NCBI GenBank assembly: GCA_022410635.1
Contig: JAJVDF010000162.1
Span: 962,822 to 1,026,821, forward strand
DNA: 64,000 nt
Reading direction: 5' to 3'
DNA from: Tretioscincus oriximinensis
Taxonomy: Eukaryota; Chordata; Lepidosauria; Squamata; Gymnophthalmidae
In this document: positions 10,905 to 21,560 of the stretch, piece by piece
Layout of the letters: each line of letters starts with the position of its first letter
Numbering within the stretch: the stretch's first letter is position 1
Made by a program: the position numbers and the translations under genes
Notes under the pieces: generated by a model
Database searches by the model: none
What the model saw: the letters and a program-made list of their open reading frames with translations, nothing else
What the model was told of the DNA's origin: nothing

Positions 10905-11238
10905 AGGTAGCTTAGGGAAGATATTTTATTACCCAGAGGATCACTGGTCTGTGGAATTTACTTCCAGAAGCAGTGGTGGTAGCTAGCAGGTAGATAGGAT
11001 TAGACAACTTCATGGAAGCCAAGTGTATCAACAGCAACTACAGTGGACCTCTGGATAGAACAATCTGCTGGATTCCTGAAATGTATTTTGTATTTAGTTG
11101 AGAACTGATGAGAGTCAAAAGTGGGGAAAGGTTTTGTCTTCTTATTCTTGAGAATGCCCACGGCTACTGCATGGGGCAGAATGCTGAACTAGATGCGCTG
11201 TGACCCCATTCAGCAGGGCTCCTCTTGTGTCCTTATAT
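10905..11238 (+). mobile_element. CR1-B 3' fragment
   Basis: Sense CR1-B: ggtctgtggaatttacttcc, gtagctagcaggtagatagg, then 3' UTR gaccccattcagcagggctc and ctcttgtgtccttat. It encodes the decayed LWNLLPEA-type C-terminus. Confidence 0.7.
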
Positions 11239-11479
11239 GGGGTGAGACAGGGGAGAATAATGTCCTGGACAGACCACAATTCAGTAAAATTTAGTATTAT
11301 GACAGCACTCCCATGCCATGAGAATGTGAAGATACCATACACCCAGTGATTTACAAAATTTCCATAGTTCAGAGCAAAGAAAATGTCTTTACTCCAGTAT
11401 CTATTTGATAAGATCAATTTGTGATAGTAACTAGTACTCAAGCAAACTGAAAGCAGTTTTTAAATTATTTTTTAAAATA

Positions 11480-12356
11480 AGTAGAATCATAGAATCTTAG
11501 AGTTTGAGGGGACCTCCAAGGTTATCGGGTTCAACCCCCTGCTCGATGCAGAATTCATACCCATCCCAGACAGATGACTGCCCAGTCTTCATTTTAATAT
11601 TTCCAGGGAGGGCGAACTCACCACCTCCTATGGCAACCTGTTCCACTTGTTATCACCCTGACTGTTAGTAAGTTTTTTCTGATCTCTAATTTAAACATAC
11701 TCCCTTGCAGTTTCATCCCATTATGCCAATGAGAACAAGGTTGATCCCTCTGCTCTGTGACAGCCCTTCAGGTATTTGTAGGCAGCTCTTTTGCAGACTA
11801 AACGTCCCCAGATCCTTTAACCATTCCTCCTAAGACATGACTTCCAGACTACACACTATCATTGTAACTCTCTTATGAACTTGCTCTAGTTTATAAATGT
11901 CCTTTTTAAATTGGGCCCCCCAGAACTGAACACAGTATTCTAAGTGTGGTACCAAAGTACTGTAGAGAGGAATAATTTATTTGTATAATCAAGATGATAT
12001 ACTCTTCTTAATACACCCTAAGATTGTGTTTGCCTTTTTTGCTGCTGCTTTACACTGTTGATTCATGTTTAGTCTGTGATCTACCAATACACCCAGATCT
12101 TTTTCACCTGTGCTGCTGCTCAGATGTATTCATCCCATTCTATATGTGCTGTTTTCATTTTTTCCCACAGATGTAGGATCTTGCATTTCTCTCTGTTAAA
12201 TAGCATTCTGTTAGTTTCAGCCCATTGTTGAATCCTTTCTCTGTCTTGTTTAGTTTTAGCAACCCCTCCTAACTTTGTATCATCAGCAAATTTGATAGGT
12301 TTTCCTTCAATTCCCCCATAAATTTTTGCATTGATTAAAACAACCTTAGTCACCAA
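11480..12356 (-). mobile_element. CR1-C LINE, 3' part with FADD motif
   Basis: Antisense CR1 of a third subfamily, 3' end at left (agaatcatagaatcttag), running through the C-terminus into the reverse transcriptase. On the minus strand, a 78-codon frame carries FADDTKLGGVA (palm-domain YxDD variant) and QQWAETNRMLFN. Several frameshifts and stops elsewhere. It faces a second copy at 12813-13470. Confidence 0.8.
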
Positions 12357-12812
12357 GGGCTTAGTAAGGCCCTCTGTGGCAGAATTTGAGGCAGTAAGGC
12401 CAGACCTAAAATCCTCAAGATGGCCAGGGTGGTCCTAGGGTATTTAATCCCTGAAGCTGGCAATTCAGAAAGTGGCTTTTTTAGGCACTTTCAGGGAATC
12501 CTGCACTGCTGTTGTCTCTGGACTATTGCTTCAGTAAAGGGATGTGTCAAACTACTATTTGTTGCAGCATGAACCCAAGTGAACACAGAAGTGACAGTCT
12601 TCAGCATTCTTTCCCAGGATACAATTGCTGCTATTCTTGCTCTCTCCGTGGACAGACCATGGGATTCTGAATTCCTGCCTCAAGGTCTAGGGTGAAGTCT
12701 ATCAGGAGGATACCTGATCCTTTCCTTTTCTGCACTGAACAACAAAAAATCCAACCTGAAAAAAGGCCAAAAAAGCCAAAACAAACAGGTCCCCCCACAA
12801 ACAAGAACAGCA
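12357..12812. other. spacer between facing CR1-C copies
   Basis: About 455 bp with no recognised repeat. A weak open frame of 63 codons on the minus strand is not convincing. Confidence 0.45.
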
Positions 12813-13470
12813 ATACATCCAATTTGCTGATGACACAAAGCTAGGAAGGGTTGCTAATGCTAAACGAGAGAGAGGATTAAAAAAGATCTAGACAAACTTG
12901 AACAGTGGGCTGAAACTAACAGAATGGTATTTAACAGGAAGAGATAAAAGGTTCTACATCTGGGCAAGAAAAATGAAAACATCCGTATGGAATGGGAGGA
13001 ATATGTCTGAGCAGCAGCACATGTGATCACAGATCAGTCAACAGTGTGAAGCAGCTGCAAAAAAGGCAAACACAATCCTGGGGTGTTTTAAGAGGAACAT
13101 AGTATCTCGATTGTGTGAAATAAATATTGCCCTCTACAGGAATTTGTCTGGGCCACAGTGTTCAGTTTCAGGCACCCCAATTTAAAAAAGTACATTGAGT
13201 TACAAGGACAGTGAGTGATCTGGAAACCACGTCCTATGAGGAACGGTTAAATGCTTGAAGCATACTTAGTCTGCAAAGGGGAAGACTGAGAAAAGAACTG
13301 ATAGTCTACAAACATCTGAAGGGCTTTTCACAGAGCAGAGAGGTCAGCTTTGTTCTCGTTGGCACATGGAAGGACTAGAAACAATGGGATGAAACTGCAA
13401 GGGAGGAGATACAGAGTAGATATCAGAAAAAACTTTCTTACAGTCAGGGTAATAAATTAGAGGCGGTGAA
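12813..13470 (+). mobile_element. CR1-C LINE, C-terminal part
   Basis: Sense CR1-C. It begins at the RT palm (caatttgctgatgacacaaa, FADDTK), passes the block aacagtgggctgaaactaac and the K-A-N repeat aaaaaggcaaacacaatcct, and fades near 13470. Frame broken. Same subfamily as 11480-12356 but opposite strand. Confidence 0.8.
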
Positions 13471-13659
13471 CAAGTCACCAATTTGTATTAAATGCCAAAC
13501 AACCAGGATAAAATATTGTACAGTATAGTCCAGAGCAGGCCTGTTTGGGAGATGTATGACCTCTCTCCCTCAGCTAAACTTCACCATCGTCATTTTTTTA
13601 CAGACTACGAACAATAAGGTAAAGTGATATAGCAAGAGTACCATCCATGTTACTTTAAC

Positions 13660-13758
13660 GCCAGAGCGCTAATCTACTCCAGGTTTTACAACGATAAAAG
13701 CAATAAAAATATTATTATCTTTTTACTACTAGCTATATTTTGCCGCCCTCAACATTTT
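13660..13758 (+). repeat. rep5 dispersed repeat
   Basis: Shares with 50610-50707 the order cagagcgctaatctactcc, aggttttacaacgataaaa, atctttttactactagc and tattttgccgccctcaac. A reverse copy lies at 44312-44393. No known family recognised. Confidence 0.6.
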
Positions 13759-13923
13759 GCTTGATCAGAGTGAACATAAGAACATAAGAAGAGCCATACT
13801 GGCTCAGGCCACAGACCACCTAGTCCAGCATTCTGTCCCGCACAGGGGCCCACCAGATGCACCTGGGCAGTCCGAACAGAGGAAAGCAAAACAGGCACCT
13901 GCAAATGGTATTTCTGGAGTCCT

Positions 13924-14494
13924 CTGCAAAACAAATGAACACAACCGGGGCAGAATCAGTATCAATATAAAATATATATATAAATGTAAAAAGTGGCACA
14001 AAACCACAACTAAAATTTATTTATTTCTACTAGTGATGGAAAGTGTGAGGCAGTCTCTATAATCTATACCCTCACATAAATACCCATTTTGTCTGGAGTG
14101 CTGTATTGTGACTATTGCCACTGAGGAAGACCATATCTGGTCGAAACGCGTCTGGCACCACTTGACTACATTCTACTCCCTTTGTGGATTATCTGGATCA
14201 TTCCACTTTCATTCTTCGTAGACTGTGCCTTCCATCCACAGCAGTCTCTAACTATTTGGAATATTACTCTGGACATTTTTTTGTTGGACATTTCTCACTT
14301 TTATATTTGATATGCTGTGTGTTTTTAGAGTATGATATTTTAGTTGTGGTTTTGTGCCACTTTTTACATTTATATATATATTTTTATATTGATACTGATT
14401 CTGCCCCGGTTGTGTTCATTTGTTTTGCAGAGGAGAGGTGTGGTTGTTTGTTTTGGGACCTTACTCTCTCCCTTTATTTGGATTTTTTGTGTGC
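13924..14494 (+). mobile_element. Penelope-like element fragment with hammerhead-like core
   Basis: A 571-bp insertion flanked by a 14-bp target duplication, atttctggagtcct (13910-13923 and 14495-14508). The left 93 bp (13924-14016) are an almost exact reverse complement of 14337-14430, so the insert carries an inverted piece of itself. Between the arms lies ctgaggaag...cgaaacgcgtc, the core typical of hammerhead motifs in Penelope-like elements. No ORF for reverse transcriptase or GIY-YIG nuclease is present, so this is a terminal-repeat-type fragment. Family is inferred from the ribozyme core and the inversion. Confidence 0.65.
14116..14157 (+). ncRNA. Hammerhead ribozyme-like motif
   Basis: Stem I could be TGCCA (14116-14120) with TGGCA (14153-14157), a perfect 5-bp pair. 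CTGAGGA (14121-14127) fits CUGANGA. Stem II is GACC (14129-14132) with GGTC (14139-14142), loop ATATCT. GAAA is at 14143-14146, then CGCG and TC, with the expected cleavage after C14152. Stem III is minimal, as reported for hammerheads of Penelope-like elements. One extra A (14128) lies between the core and stem II and could lower or abolish activity. Confidence 0.6.
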
Positions 14495-14575
14495 ATTTCT
14501 GGAGTCCTGCCTGTTGCTCCATCCCAGAGGCAGCATCCAGACATCCATCCTATGACCCATTTATACCCTTGATAA

Positions 14576-15092
14576 GAACATACAATTGCTTGCACTACCT
14601 CCAGCTGCCCAGCCCCACACTGTGCTCTTGTGATCTCCCCATAGCACTTTGCTCACCTGGTGCGAACTAGCTGAGAAAACCTGCTTTGCATATGGGGTCA
14701 AGAGGAGACACAAGGCACAAAGCAATTGCACTTTATGCAGCCCAAACCTCAGGAGAGGCAAGATTAAGGAAGGCATCGTGCTCAGGGCACACAGACCTCC
14801 TTGGCCGCATTTCAAAATCACAATGAGGAAATGGATGCTGGGGGTGAAAAGCATCCCCAGTCAATGAGGCAGCAGAAGAGGATAGATTTTGCTGTTATGA
14901 CTGTTTAGCATCCTTCCTGTGAGCAAGAAAGCGATCATCCTCACTGCCCTATCGGAACTGCTGAGGTGCATCAAATACTGTGGAACATCCTGTCCTTTTA
15001 CTAAGTTTTCAAAAACAGAGAGGGCCCTTTCTAAGCAGGGATGAGCAAATCTGTCAGTCAAGCACTTCCTTGCAAGGATTTAAGTAAAATCA
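14576..15092. other. unassigned
   Basis: No recurring repeat or exon recognised in these 500 bp. Confidence 0.45.
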
Positions 15093-15097
15093 CAGTG

Positions 15098-15391
15098 GTA
15101 AGAGGAGGAAGAAGATGAAGACGAAGGTGAAGGAGGAGGAGGAGGAGGAGGAGAGGAAGAAGAAGAAGGAGAAGGAGAAGAAGGAGAAGGAGAGGGAAAG
15201 GGGGAAAGGGGAGGAAGAGAAAAAAGAGAAAGAAGAGAAAAGGAGGGGAGGAAGCAGGAAAGGGGAATGGGGAAAAGGAAGAGGACGGGGATGGAAGAGA
15301 AAGAGAAGAAGAAAATTGAAGGAAAAGAAGGAAAAAGGTTGCAAGAAAGAGAAGAGGATGGGGAGGAAGAGGAGGAGAAGGAGGAAGAAAA
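15098..15391 (+). repeat. Purine tract (GGA/GAA/AAG)n
   Basis: About 290 bp of nearly uninterrupted A/G with mixed gaagaagga and ggggaaagg units. Long Glu/Lys/Arg frames on plus and Ser/Phe/Leu frames on minus are artefacts of composition. No SINE body is evident beside it. Confidence 0.95.
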
Positions 15392-15716
15392 TATGTGTTG
15401 TGCACTAAACATAAATTTGTTTGTTGTTCAGCGCATCCAAAGCCAATAGAGTAAGTCCCACTAAGACAGGAGATCCATTTCTTTCACCTGTTTATTGCTA
15501 GTGAAAAATATGATGGGACTTGGGTTACATATAGGGATGGTTTTGCCAATAGAGTGGTATAAGGACATTGCATTTCAAAATGACAACTCTAAAAACGATG
15601 CCTAACCCTTGAAGCTGCTACAAACCCTTTGCAGGCCAGGAACAACCCTTCTGGTGGATCAGAATGCATTCCAAGGTTTAGTGTAGAAGAGGTCTCAGCA
15701 TTTTGTCTTTTTTTTA
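15392..15716. other. unassigned
   Basis: No element recognised. Confidence 0.4.
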
Positions 15717-16340
15717 GGGAAATTATTTAATTCCAACTCAATACTACAACAAAATTGAATATACATATCATACATTCGTTTTTACAATATTTCTTGTTTG
15801 TATTTTTCCTTTTGTCTTTCATTTGCTTATCCTTCTTCCTCTTACACAAACACACATACACAAACCTTATAACTTTATTAGGTAAATAACAGGAAGCTAT
15901 ATTGAGAAAATTCATCTTAATTCCAGTTCCTTTACTTCACTCCAAAACTTATTCTATAAATATGCTGTAACTTTGTCCATTTTTGCTTACATAATCTAAT
16001 TTTGTCTATGTTTTCTATATTCTACAACCTATCGTTTCTACTGTTAATAAATCTATTATATAATCCCACTATTTCCATACTATCCATTTTGATCTCTCCT
16101 TACACCTGCCTTGCAGGACGTACTGAGCACATGGCCAGTAGCTCCTATTATTTCCTTCTTTTGTACGTTTAATACTGCGTTCTTATCTGCACGTAGTACT
16201 ACCATTTTATTTGTCGTTATTATCTGGTTATTCATCATTATATTTATTTCCTTCTCTTGCACTTTCCTACACCCCCAAATCATATGATTAAAGGCACCCC
16301 TTTGCCCGCAGCCACGTCAGCATTTTAGTGACCATTTTTA
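15717..16340 (-). mobile_element. L1-like ORF2 C-terminus and 3' region
   Basis: Antisense L1. On the minus strand a 67-codon frame begins MIWGCRKVQEKEIN and continues TNKMVVLRADKN, which lines up with HVIWGCPKAQEFW and TNKMVIIISDLEN of the better preserved copy at 23062-23610. The 3' end is toward 15717. Several bases are lost relative to the other copy. Confidence 0.7.
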
Positions 16341-16884
16341 CAGTTTTCCTCTTCTTATTTCTGGTTCCACTATGATGCAAGTGTTAACTTAATGGACCCA
16401 GGTGTTGGAAAAGCTGTGAAGAAGCAGGAGTTGCTCATTTCAGTTCTGGCCTCAAAGTTGCTTGTTCTCCCAAGTAACTCTGCCAATGCACCAAATAGTA
16501 CCTGCTTGGTGCAGCAAACCCACTGGAGGGAAAAGCATTAACGATGAAATATTGGCTAGATCTGCTGGCTGGATAAATATTGGTTCCAGTGCAAGGCACA
16601 ATTGCTTACTGCTCCGTCTACTGGGAGGCCAGGGGGTCATTGCCAAGCAAAATTGCTAGTAATGGATTTTCTCACATTAACCAACTACCGTGTAGCGAAT
16701 TCTGTGGCCTAATATGCCCGGAAAGCAATCACGGCGAATAAAATACAGTTAGTTTAAGAGGTTCAATAGGAAAGCAAAACACTCAATACAACGCGCAAGC
16801 TAATTTCCAAAAGACAGGCTTTTACGTTGAGATTGTTCTTCTTGGTTATCACTCTTCCCTCTTATTTTTGGCATGTGCCATTTT
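16341..16884. other. unassigned
   Basis: About 540 bp with no recurring repeat that I can identify. Open frames of about 65 codons on both strands are mutual shadows. Confidence 0.4.
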
Positions 16885-17160
16885 CCCCCGGCTGACCAGA
16901 TGAGTCCTTTTTTGAAGGGGGAGATTAAAAAAAAAATTTGGAAAAAAATTTAACTGCACCACCACTAGGGGGCTCTGGCAACCAGGGCCGTGAAACATGC
17001 AAAATTCTCGTATGTTTCACGGATTTCTCAGGCAGGGATTTTGGAGGGTATGCATGTTGGTGGGTGATTTGCATATTCACAAATATGCAAATTAGCATGG
17101 ATATTAATTGACCTAGTTTGAGCCTCAGAAAAATCTGATCATTGTAATTTCCCCACATTT
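16885..17160 (+). mobile_element. One-sided relative of the TA-flanked palindromic MITE
   Basis: Starts ggctgaccagatgagtcc, like the terminus of the MITE at 31221-31407, followed by an A/T-rich stretch. The opposite terminus is not seen. Inside is a hairpin with 11-bp arms ccgtgaaacat (16988-16998 with 17012-17022). Confidence 0.4.
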
Positions 17161-17640
17161 GTAATTACTGAACTTTGGTGTGAATTTGCCTTCAGCATAG
17201 ATCTGAGAACTTAGGCTTGCTGTCTTCATTAAATTCCTGCCTTTGGAACTGACAAACCAAACATATGTTCTCTATAATCAGTCTCCTTCCTAAGAATACC
17301 CTGTCTCGGTGTGTTTATGAGACAGCGGTTTATGAGACAGCCTCTGGATAAATTTGAGGCTGTAGAGACAGACATAAAATCCAGAAACCCGCCCAGATAT
17401 GAAGTACTGTTTCTTTCTCTTCTTCTAGTAATATGCAATATATATAGTATGCAACGGCCTGGAGTGAGAGAAACCATGAGAAGGAGTGAAAACAGGTCAA
17501 TGTTTTTTTATTCATGGCTGGAGTAAAGAAACGCAAGAGAAACATGGAAAACGATACAACCATTTAATGAAATTCAAATTGATATCGGATTCTAGGCTTC
17601 CCCACCTTTTGACTGGTATTTAGTATAAACCATTAATAAG
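17161..17640. other. unassigned; short tandem gtttatgagacagc
   Basis: A 15- to 17-bp unit around gtttatgagacagc is repeated twice near 17313-17343. Otherwise nothing recognised. Confidence 0.4.
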
Positions 17641-17674
17641 ATTTTTTATAAAAATTATCCAGATGTGTCTGGAT

Positions 17675-17878
17675 CCAGAATATCTAGCAAGGGTTTTTTG
17701 TAATCCCTTGGAGGCNGACAAGAAAATGGTAGTCAGAGTGAACTTTCTGACAAGTCTATTTCTTCAGACACTAGAAAATCTAGCTAGAATATCTGAAATA
17801 TCTAGTAACGGGGTCTTGTAGCACCTTAGGGATGAACAAGAAGAAAGACAGGTCTACTTCTTCAGATATTATTACTTC
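17675..17878 (-). repeat. rep2, two copies in direct order
   Basis: Copies at about 17675-17762 and 17793-17878, both antisense, each ending in (t)acttcttcaga. The second has ggtcttgtagcaccttaggg, which is the well-kept part. Degenerate. Confidence 0.55.
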
Positions 17879-17939
17879 AGATTCTCATCTAGCCTCCCTT
17901 TTTCTTCTTAGGCTGCACCCCATTAAAGATATTTAGTAA

Positions 17940-18175
17940 GCTGGTAGCAACATCAAGTAGAAATCGCCCCATTACCTCATGGAGTTTCTATTGCGAAAGA
18001 TTGCATAGAGGGTACACTGAGTAATGTAAATTCAGGCTGGCTGTAAACATCTCATTGGCTCTCAGCTTGCTGAAAATGCTGGGAATTGCAGTAAAATAAG
18101 CACAGCAATGATTTATGGGGCACGTGATGTCATGAGGTTACCAGGGAGTGTTACAAAGAAATAAGCAGGGTGAGT
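17940..18175 (+). repeat. rep1 dispersed repeat
   Basis: Contains the rep1 landmark tgctgggaattgcagtaaaa, preceded by catctcattggctctcagc and followed by gcacagcaatgatttatggg. The 5' part is worn. Confidence 0.6.
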
Positions 18176-18748
18176 GAATGGGAACATATTTGTGGATTTA
18201 ATAAAAATAGTGATATGAAGGTTGTAATCTTCATTGTAATGAGGTATCCTTGCTAAACAATTTGTTGGAACAGAGCAGTTGCATTGCTCATTGCTTCACC
18301 ATTCCTAAACTCTCTAAAAGCAGTCTTAAACTTACCTTAAACTTAGCTTGTACGGACTGGAAGAAGAAGACGTTGCCTACGAAAGCTTATGCCTCCCACT
18401 TTTCTCCTGTTGGTCTCAAAGTGCTACTGGCCCCTTTGCTGGACTTGTATGGACTGTTTGTTTGCACAGATTTAGCAATCCATTTTAGGGATCTCACTAT
18501 TCCATATTTTTTACATGGGAATAGTGCTAATCTATATTAGATAGCTCCCCAAAATGGATTACTGATCATTTACGTACGTAGTAACTTCTGATGTGGATCA
18601 AGCTGTTTAATGCAAACATGGGTGGCTGCAGTTAAGATAATGCAGATTNCCTATAAAGTGTTTGAAGGCAGGCACGAACAATCAGAAATTACTTTGGTTA
18701 ATTATCTGGTTGTCTGCTAGAATAATACCTTTACCTTTTCTGCTTCTA
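18176..18748. other. mostly unassigned, with a rep2 trace
   Basis: Around 18365-18440, cctacgaaagcttatgcctc and ggtctcaaagtgctactggc resemble the plus-strand rep2 core. The rest is unrecognised. Confidence 0.4.
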
Positions 18749-19505
18749 GGCCACATCTCCATGCACGATTTCTACTGAGTTGAGAGCAACATCACTTTCA
18801 ATCAGCCCCAGGGGGTCATGCATTTTCAGCAATCCATTTGCTAAAAAGAAGAAGAAGAACTTGGTTCTTATACCCCGCTTTTCTCACCTTTCAAAGGGAC
18901 TCAAAGTGGCTTACAAGGATATATTTTGCCTGAAGGCTGACATTCTATCTTCCCCACCAGGCTATGGTGGTTCCCATGTATCTACTTGCAGTCAGTTGCA
19001 ATTTCTTGCAATTCATGCTTTNGAATAGCTGGGTTGGCTAGAGCTACAGGCNAGTGGAAGGTGCTCACCCCTCCCCACNTCCNACACAGGGCTTCGAAAC
19101 CCNATCNCCCAGGCGAGAGACGAATTCCTAAGCAACTGAGCTATCTGTGTTGTGGAATTTCTAGTCATCAGTTTGTGCAATTCAGCAGCGGGCATTTTGT
19201 GAAAACCAAAAGAAAGCTGAGTGGGGACATTCAGCAATGTGAACTTGGCAAATCTCNCAAGACTTCAGGGCAGCATGTAAAGAAAGATACATGCCTTGGC
19301 TCACAGAGAATGCTTGGGAATTGTGGGAAGGCTCACAGAGAATTCTGGGGATTGTGATACGACAAGTGCAGAAATACCTTATGGGGCTTGCCATGTGACG
19401 GAATCGCTAAGCAATGTGTCAGAACTGTATGGAAGCTTTAAAATACGTGGGGTGGATGGCAAGGCAAACCATGTTGTGGGAAAGCTCCCCTAGTCTAGGA
19501 ACACG
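18749..19505 (+). repeat. rep1 copy split by SINE-2
   Basis: First part 18749-18841 (ggccacatctccatgcacga, ttctactgagttgagagcaa). Second part about 19157-19505 (ggacattcagcaatgtgaac, ggctcacagagaatgcttgg, ggcaaaccatgttgtggg). An internal duplication repeats ctcacagagaat near 19300 and 19334. Confidence 0.65.
18842..19156 (-). mobile_element. SINE-2, near full length
   Basis: Antisense SINE-2 inside rep1. A short AAG tail (aaaaagaagaagaagaac), then ataccccgcttttctcacct, gggactcaaagtggcttaca, ccaccaggctatggtggttc, and the tRNA-like head read in reverse (cagggcttcgaaaccc, then caactgagctatc). Several Ns fall in the head. Confidence 0.8.
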
Positions 19506-20263
19506 AAAGTCTCACAGCCTCCCTAGTGGCTCTGTGGACGGAAATAGTCATCAGAGACCATTCTCTGCAGCTAAGTGCATAAAGATCTCCCAATTACATG
19601 TTTATTGAAGTTAGCTTTAAATTGCTTTNCTCCTGTTAGACAAGCCCTAATTCTACACATTACAACCACCTAAAACTCATTAGCCACATGAGGAAAATAT
19701 AAACCTACTGCTCCCATAGTAGGAAAGACTAGCCAAGTACTGTATTTGTTATTAGATTAGAACCATATAATTACGCTTAAGAGATCAGAGAATGGTTTTT
19801 ATCTGGCGCCTAATCAAGCAATGCTGAGAAAAACAAGCTCAATCTGCCCAGTTGCTGCTCCAGCCNACACGGTCAGGCATCATGGCTCATACTGGGAGCT
19901 TCACTTTGCCACCTGCGAGTTCCAGCACCATTTCAGTGTGAGCAATACAAGGCAAACAGACTGACACATCACAACGCATAACTGCAAAAAACAAGGAAGC
20001 AGACAGACCGGGGAGCGTAAGTGAATGAGCAGGGCGGGAGAACAATATAATCGCTTTTCTTGCAGGCACAGAACAGAAGTCGTAAAACACAGAACAGAAC
20101 TGATAGCAGGGAGGGAAGAAGGTAAAGACTGACAGCAGGAGGGTAAGAGAGGACAATCTCTGGGAATGAAAAAGGGAGGTGCTGTAAAGGAATGTATGAT
20201 GAAATGGACAAGAAATGTTGGCCGTAACATTTACCTGGAACAATGGGGGGAAATGTGGCACTT
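19506..20263. other. unassigned
   Basis: No recurring repeat seen. Overlapping minus-strand frames of 80 to 124 codons near 19887-20261 are mutually exclusive, leucine- and serine-rich and domainless. I do not call them genes. Confidence 0.4.
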
Positions 20264-20578
20264 TGGCTGCTTCCCTATGAAGAATTTTATTGTGATGGTA
20301 CCAATATCATGTAGAACCCACCCTACGCCTTCACGCAAGTTCAGCGATCCACTCTCTAAAAAGGCCCGTAGTACCGGATTTTCCAATTTTTCAGATTTCA
20401 CCGTGGACTATTTTTTGTAAACTCCCATCAATAGCCTTCATAGGGCATTATTTCATGGGAACTTTTTAGATCTCGTGAGGCTTCAAGGATAAACTTAAAA
20501 TTTAATTGGCTCTTGGAACTACGTAGCACCAGGAAATTGCACTNGCACAGAATTATGGGACTTGTCGTTTGACATGTA
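20264..20578 (+). repeat. rep1 dispersed repeat
   Basis: Has ggctgcttccctatgaagaa, ttcacgcaagttcagcgatc, atagccttcatagggcatta and gatctcgtgaggcttcaagg, in the same order as the copies at 45036 and 55366. The 3' end is shortened. Confidence 0.65.
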
Positions 20579-20584
20579 TTAATG

Positions 20585-21065
20585 ACGAGAATATAAGGCA
20601 ATGTAACGTGAATAGGCTATTCTCGCAGAAGTTATAAGCAACAATGAAGTAGTCATAAAACAGAATGGGAACAGAGAGTTAGTTCTTGTAAGATGATGTC
20701 CAGATGGCATTTGATGCAAGGCAAAGTTTCCAAATACTTCATGGGCTTTCAAACAGTTTATCATACGTGGTGGTTTTGTGACCCATAAGCTTATATCGAG
20801 AATTTGTTAGATGGCATTTCCATGGAAGCAAAGGTTTACTTACTGGATTTGATTGCCAAAAATTTGTAAAGCATTAATATGATGCAACACTATATGATCA
20901 TAGTAGCAAGAATTGTCTATGCTCAAGCGATGGAAAGTAGACTGAACTCCCATGATAGAGGATTGGCTTATTAAATTGGTGGACTCTTCTGGTAAGGGAT
21001 AAAACATTGGATAAACTTGTAACAAACTGGAGACTTATAGACTTTTACAAGAAATAAAAAATTCC
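20585..21065 (+). mobile_element. L1-like ORF2 C-terminal fragment
   Basis: Sense L1 remnant. Around 20695 a frame gives SRWHLMQGKVSKYF (L1: RWHLTPxxL) and near 20925 it gives LKRWKVD, stop, TPMIEDWLIKLVD, the conserved C-terminal block of L1 ORF2. Several stops. It ends with an A-rich run before a rep1 copy. Confidence 0.65.
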
Positions 21066-21118
21066 AAGAGTTCAGCTACCTGGGGNGTATCATCTTCATA
21101 GATGTCAAGATTGACAAA

Positions 21119-21440
21119 GGCCACACCCTCATGAATGATTTCTACCAAATTGGGAGCAACATCATATTGAATCCACCTCATGAGGTCACACATGATCCAA
21201 AAGAAAGCTTCTTAGAGACATTCAGCAACATTCATTGGCTCTTGGCTCACAGAGAACGCTGGGAATTGTAGTAAGGGAGGCACAGCAACGCCTTATGGGA
21301 CTGTCATGTGATGAGATTGCTAGNCAATTTGTTGGAACAGGGTGGAAATCTTAAGGTATGTGGGAATAGGTGGTGAACGTGCTTTAGAAGAAATAGTGAG
21401 GCAAACCATGTCGTGGGGAAGTTCCCAAATAAATTTATAA
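21119..21440 (+). repeat. rep1 dispersed repeat
   Basis: Starts ggccacaccctcatgaatga, then ttggctcttggctcacagag, aacgctgggaattgtagtaa, and ends gaggcaaaccatgtcgtggg. The order matches the other copies, and this is one of the clearest. Confidence 0.7.
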
Positions 21441-21560
21441 TAGACTAACAAAAGTACACATCACATTTGGTAGACTGTATAAGAGTCTGGAAAAACAAAC
21501 AACTGAAGGAAATCTTGAGGATCAGTGTGAACGCTGCTGTGGTTCTATCTACCTCCAATA

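Larger units (their letters stand above)
13773..14575 (-). mobile_element. CR1-A 3' end split by a Penelope-like insertion
   Basis: Antisense CR1-A 3' UTR. It starts with octamers (gaacataagaacataagaag), then agagccatactggctcaggc, up to ggtatttctggagtcct at 13923. It resumes at 14495 with the same 14 bases, then gcctgttgctccatcccaga, to about 14575. The interruption is the element at 13924-14494. Confidence 0.85.

Noticed and set aside
14344..14670. 108- and 123-codon frames in the Penelope-like region
   Set aside because: They cross the inverted arm and the CR1 remnant and do not resemble a reverse transcriptase or GIY-YIG nuclease.
15058..15449. Several long frames on both strands
   Set aside because: Composition artefacts of the purine tract at 15098-15391.
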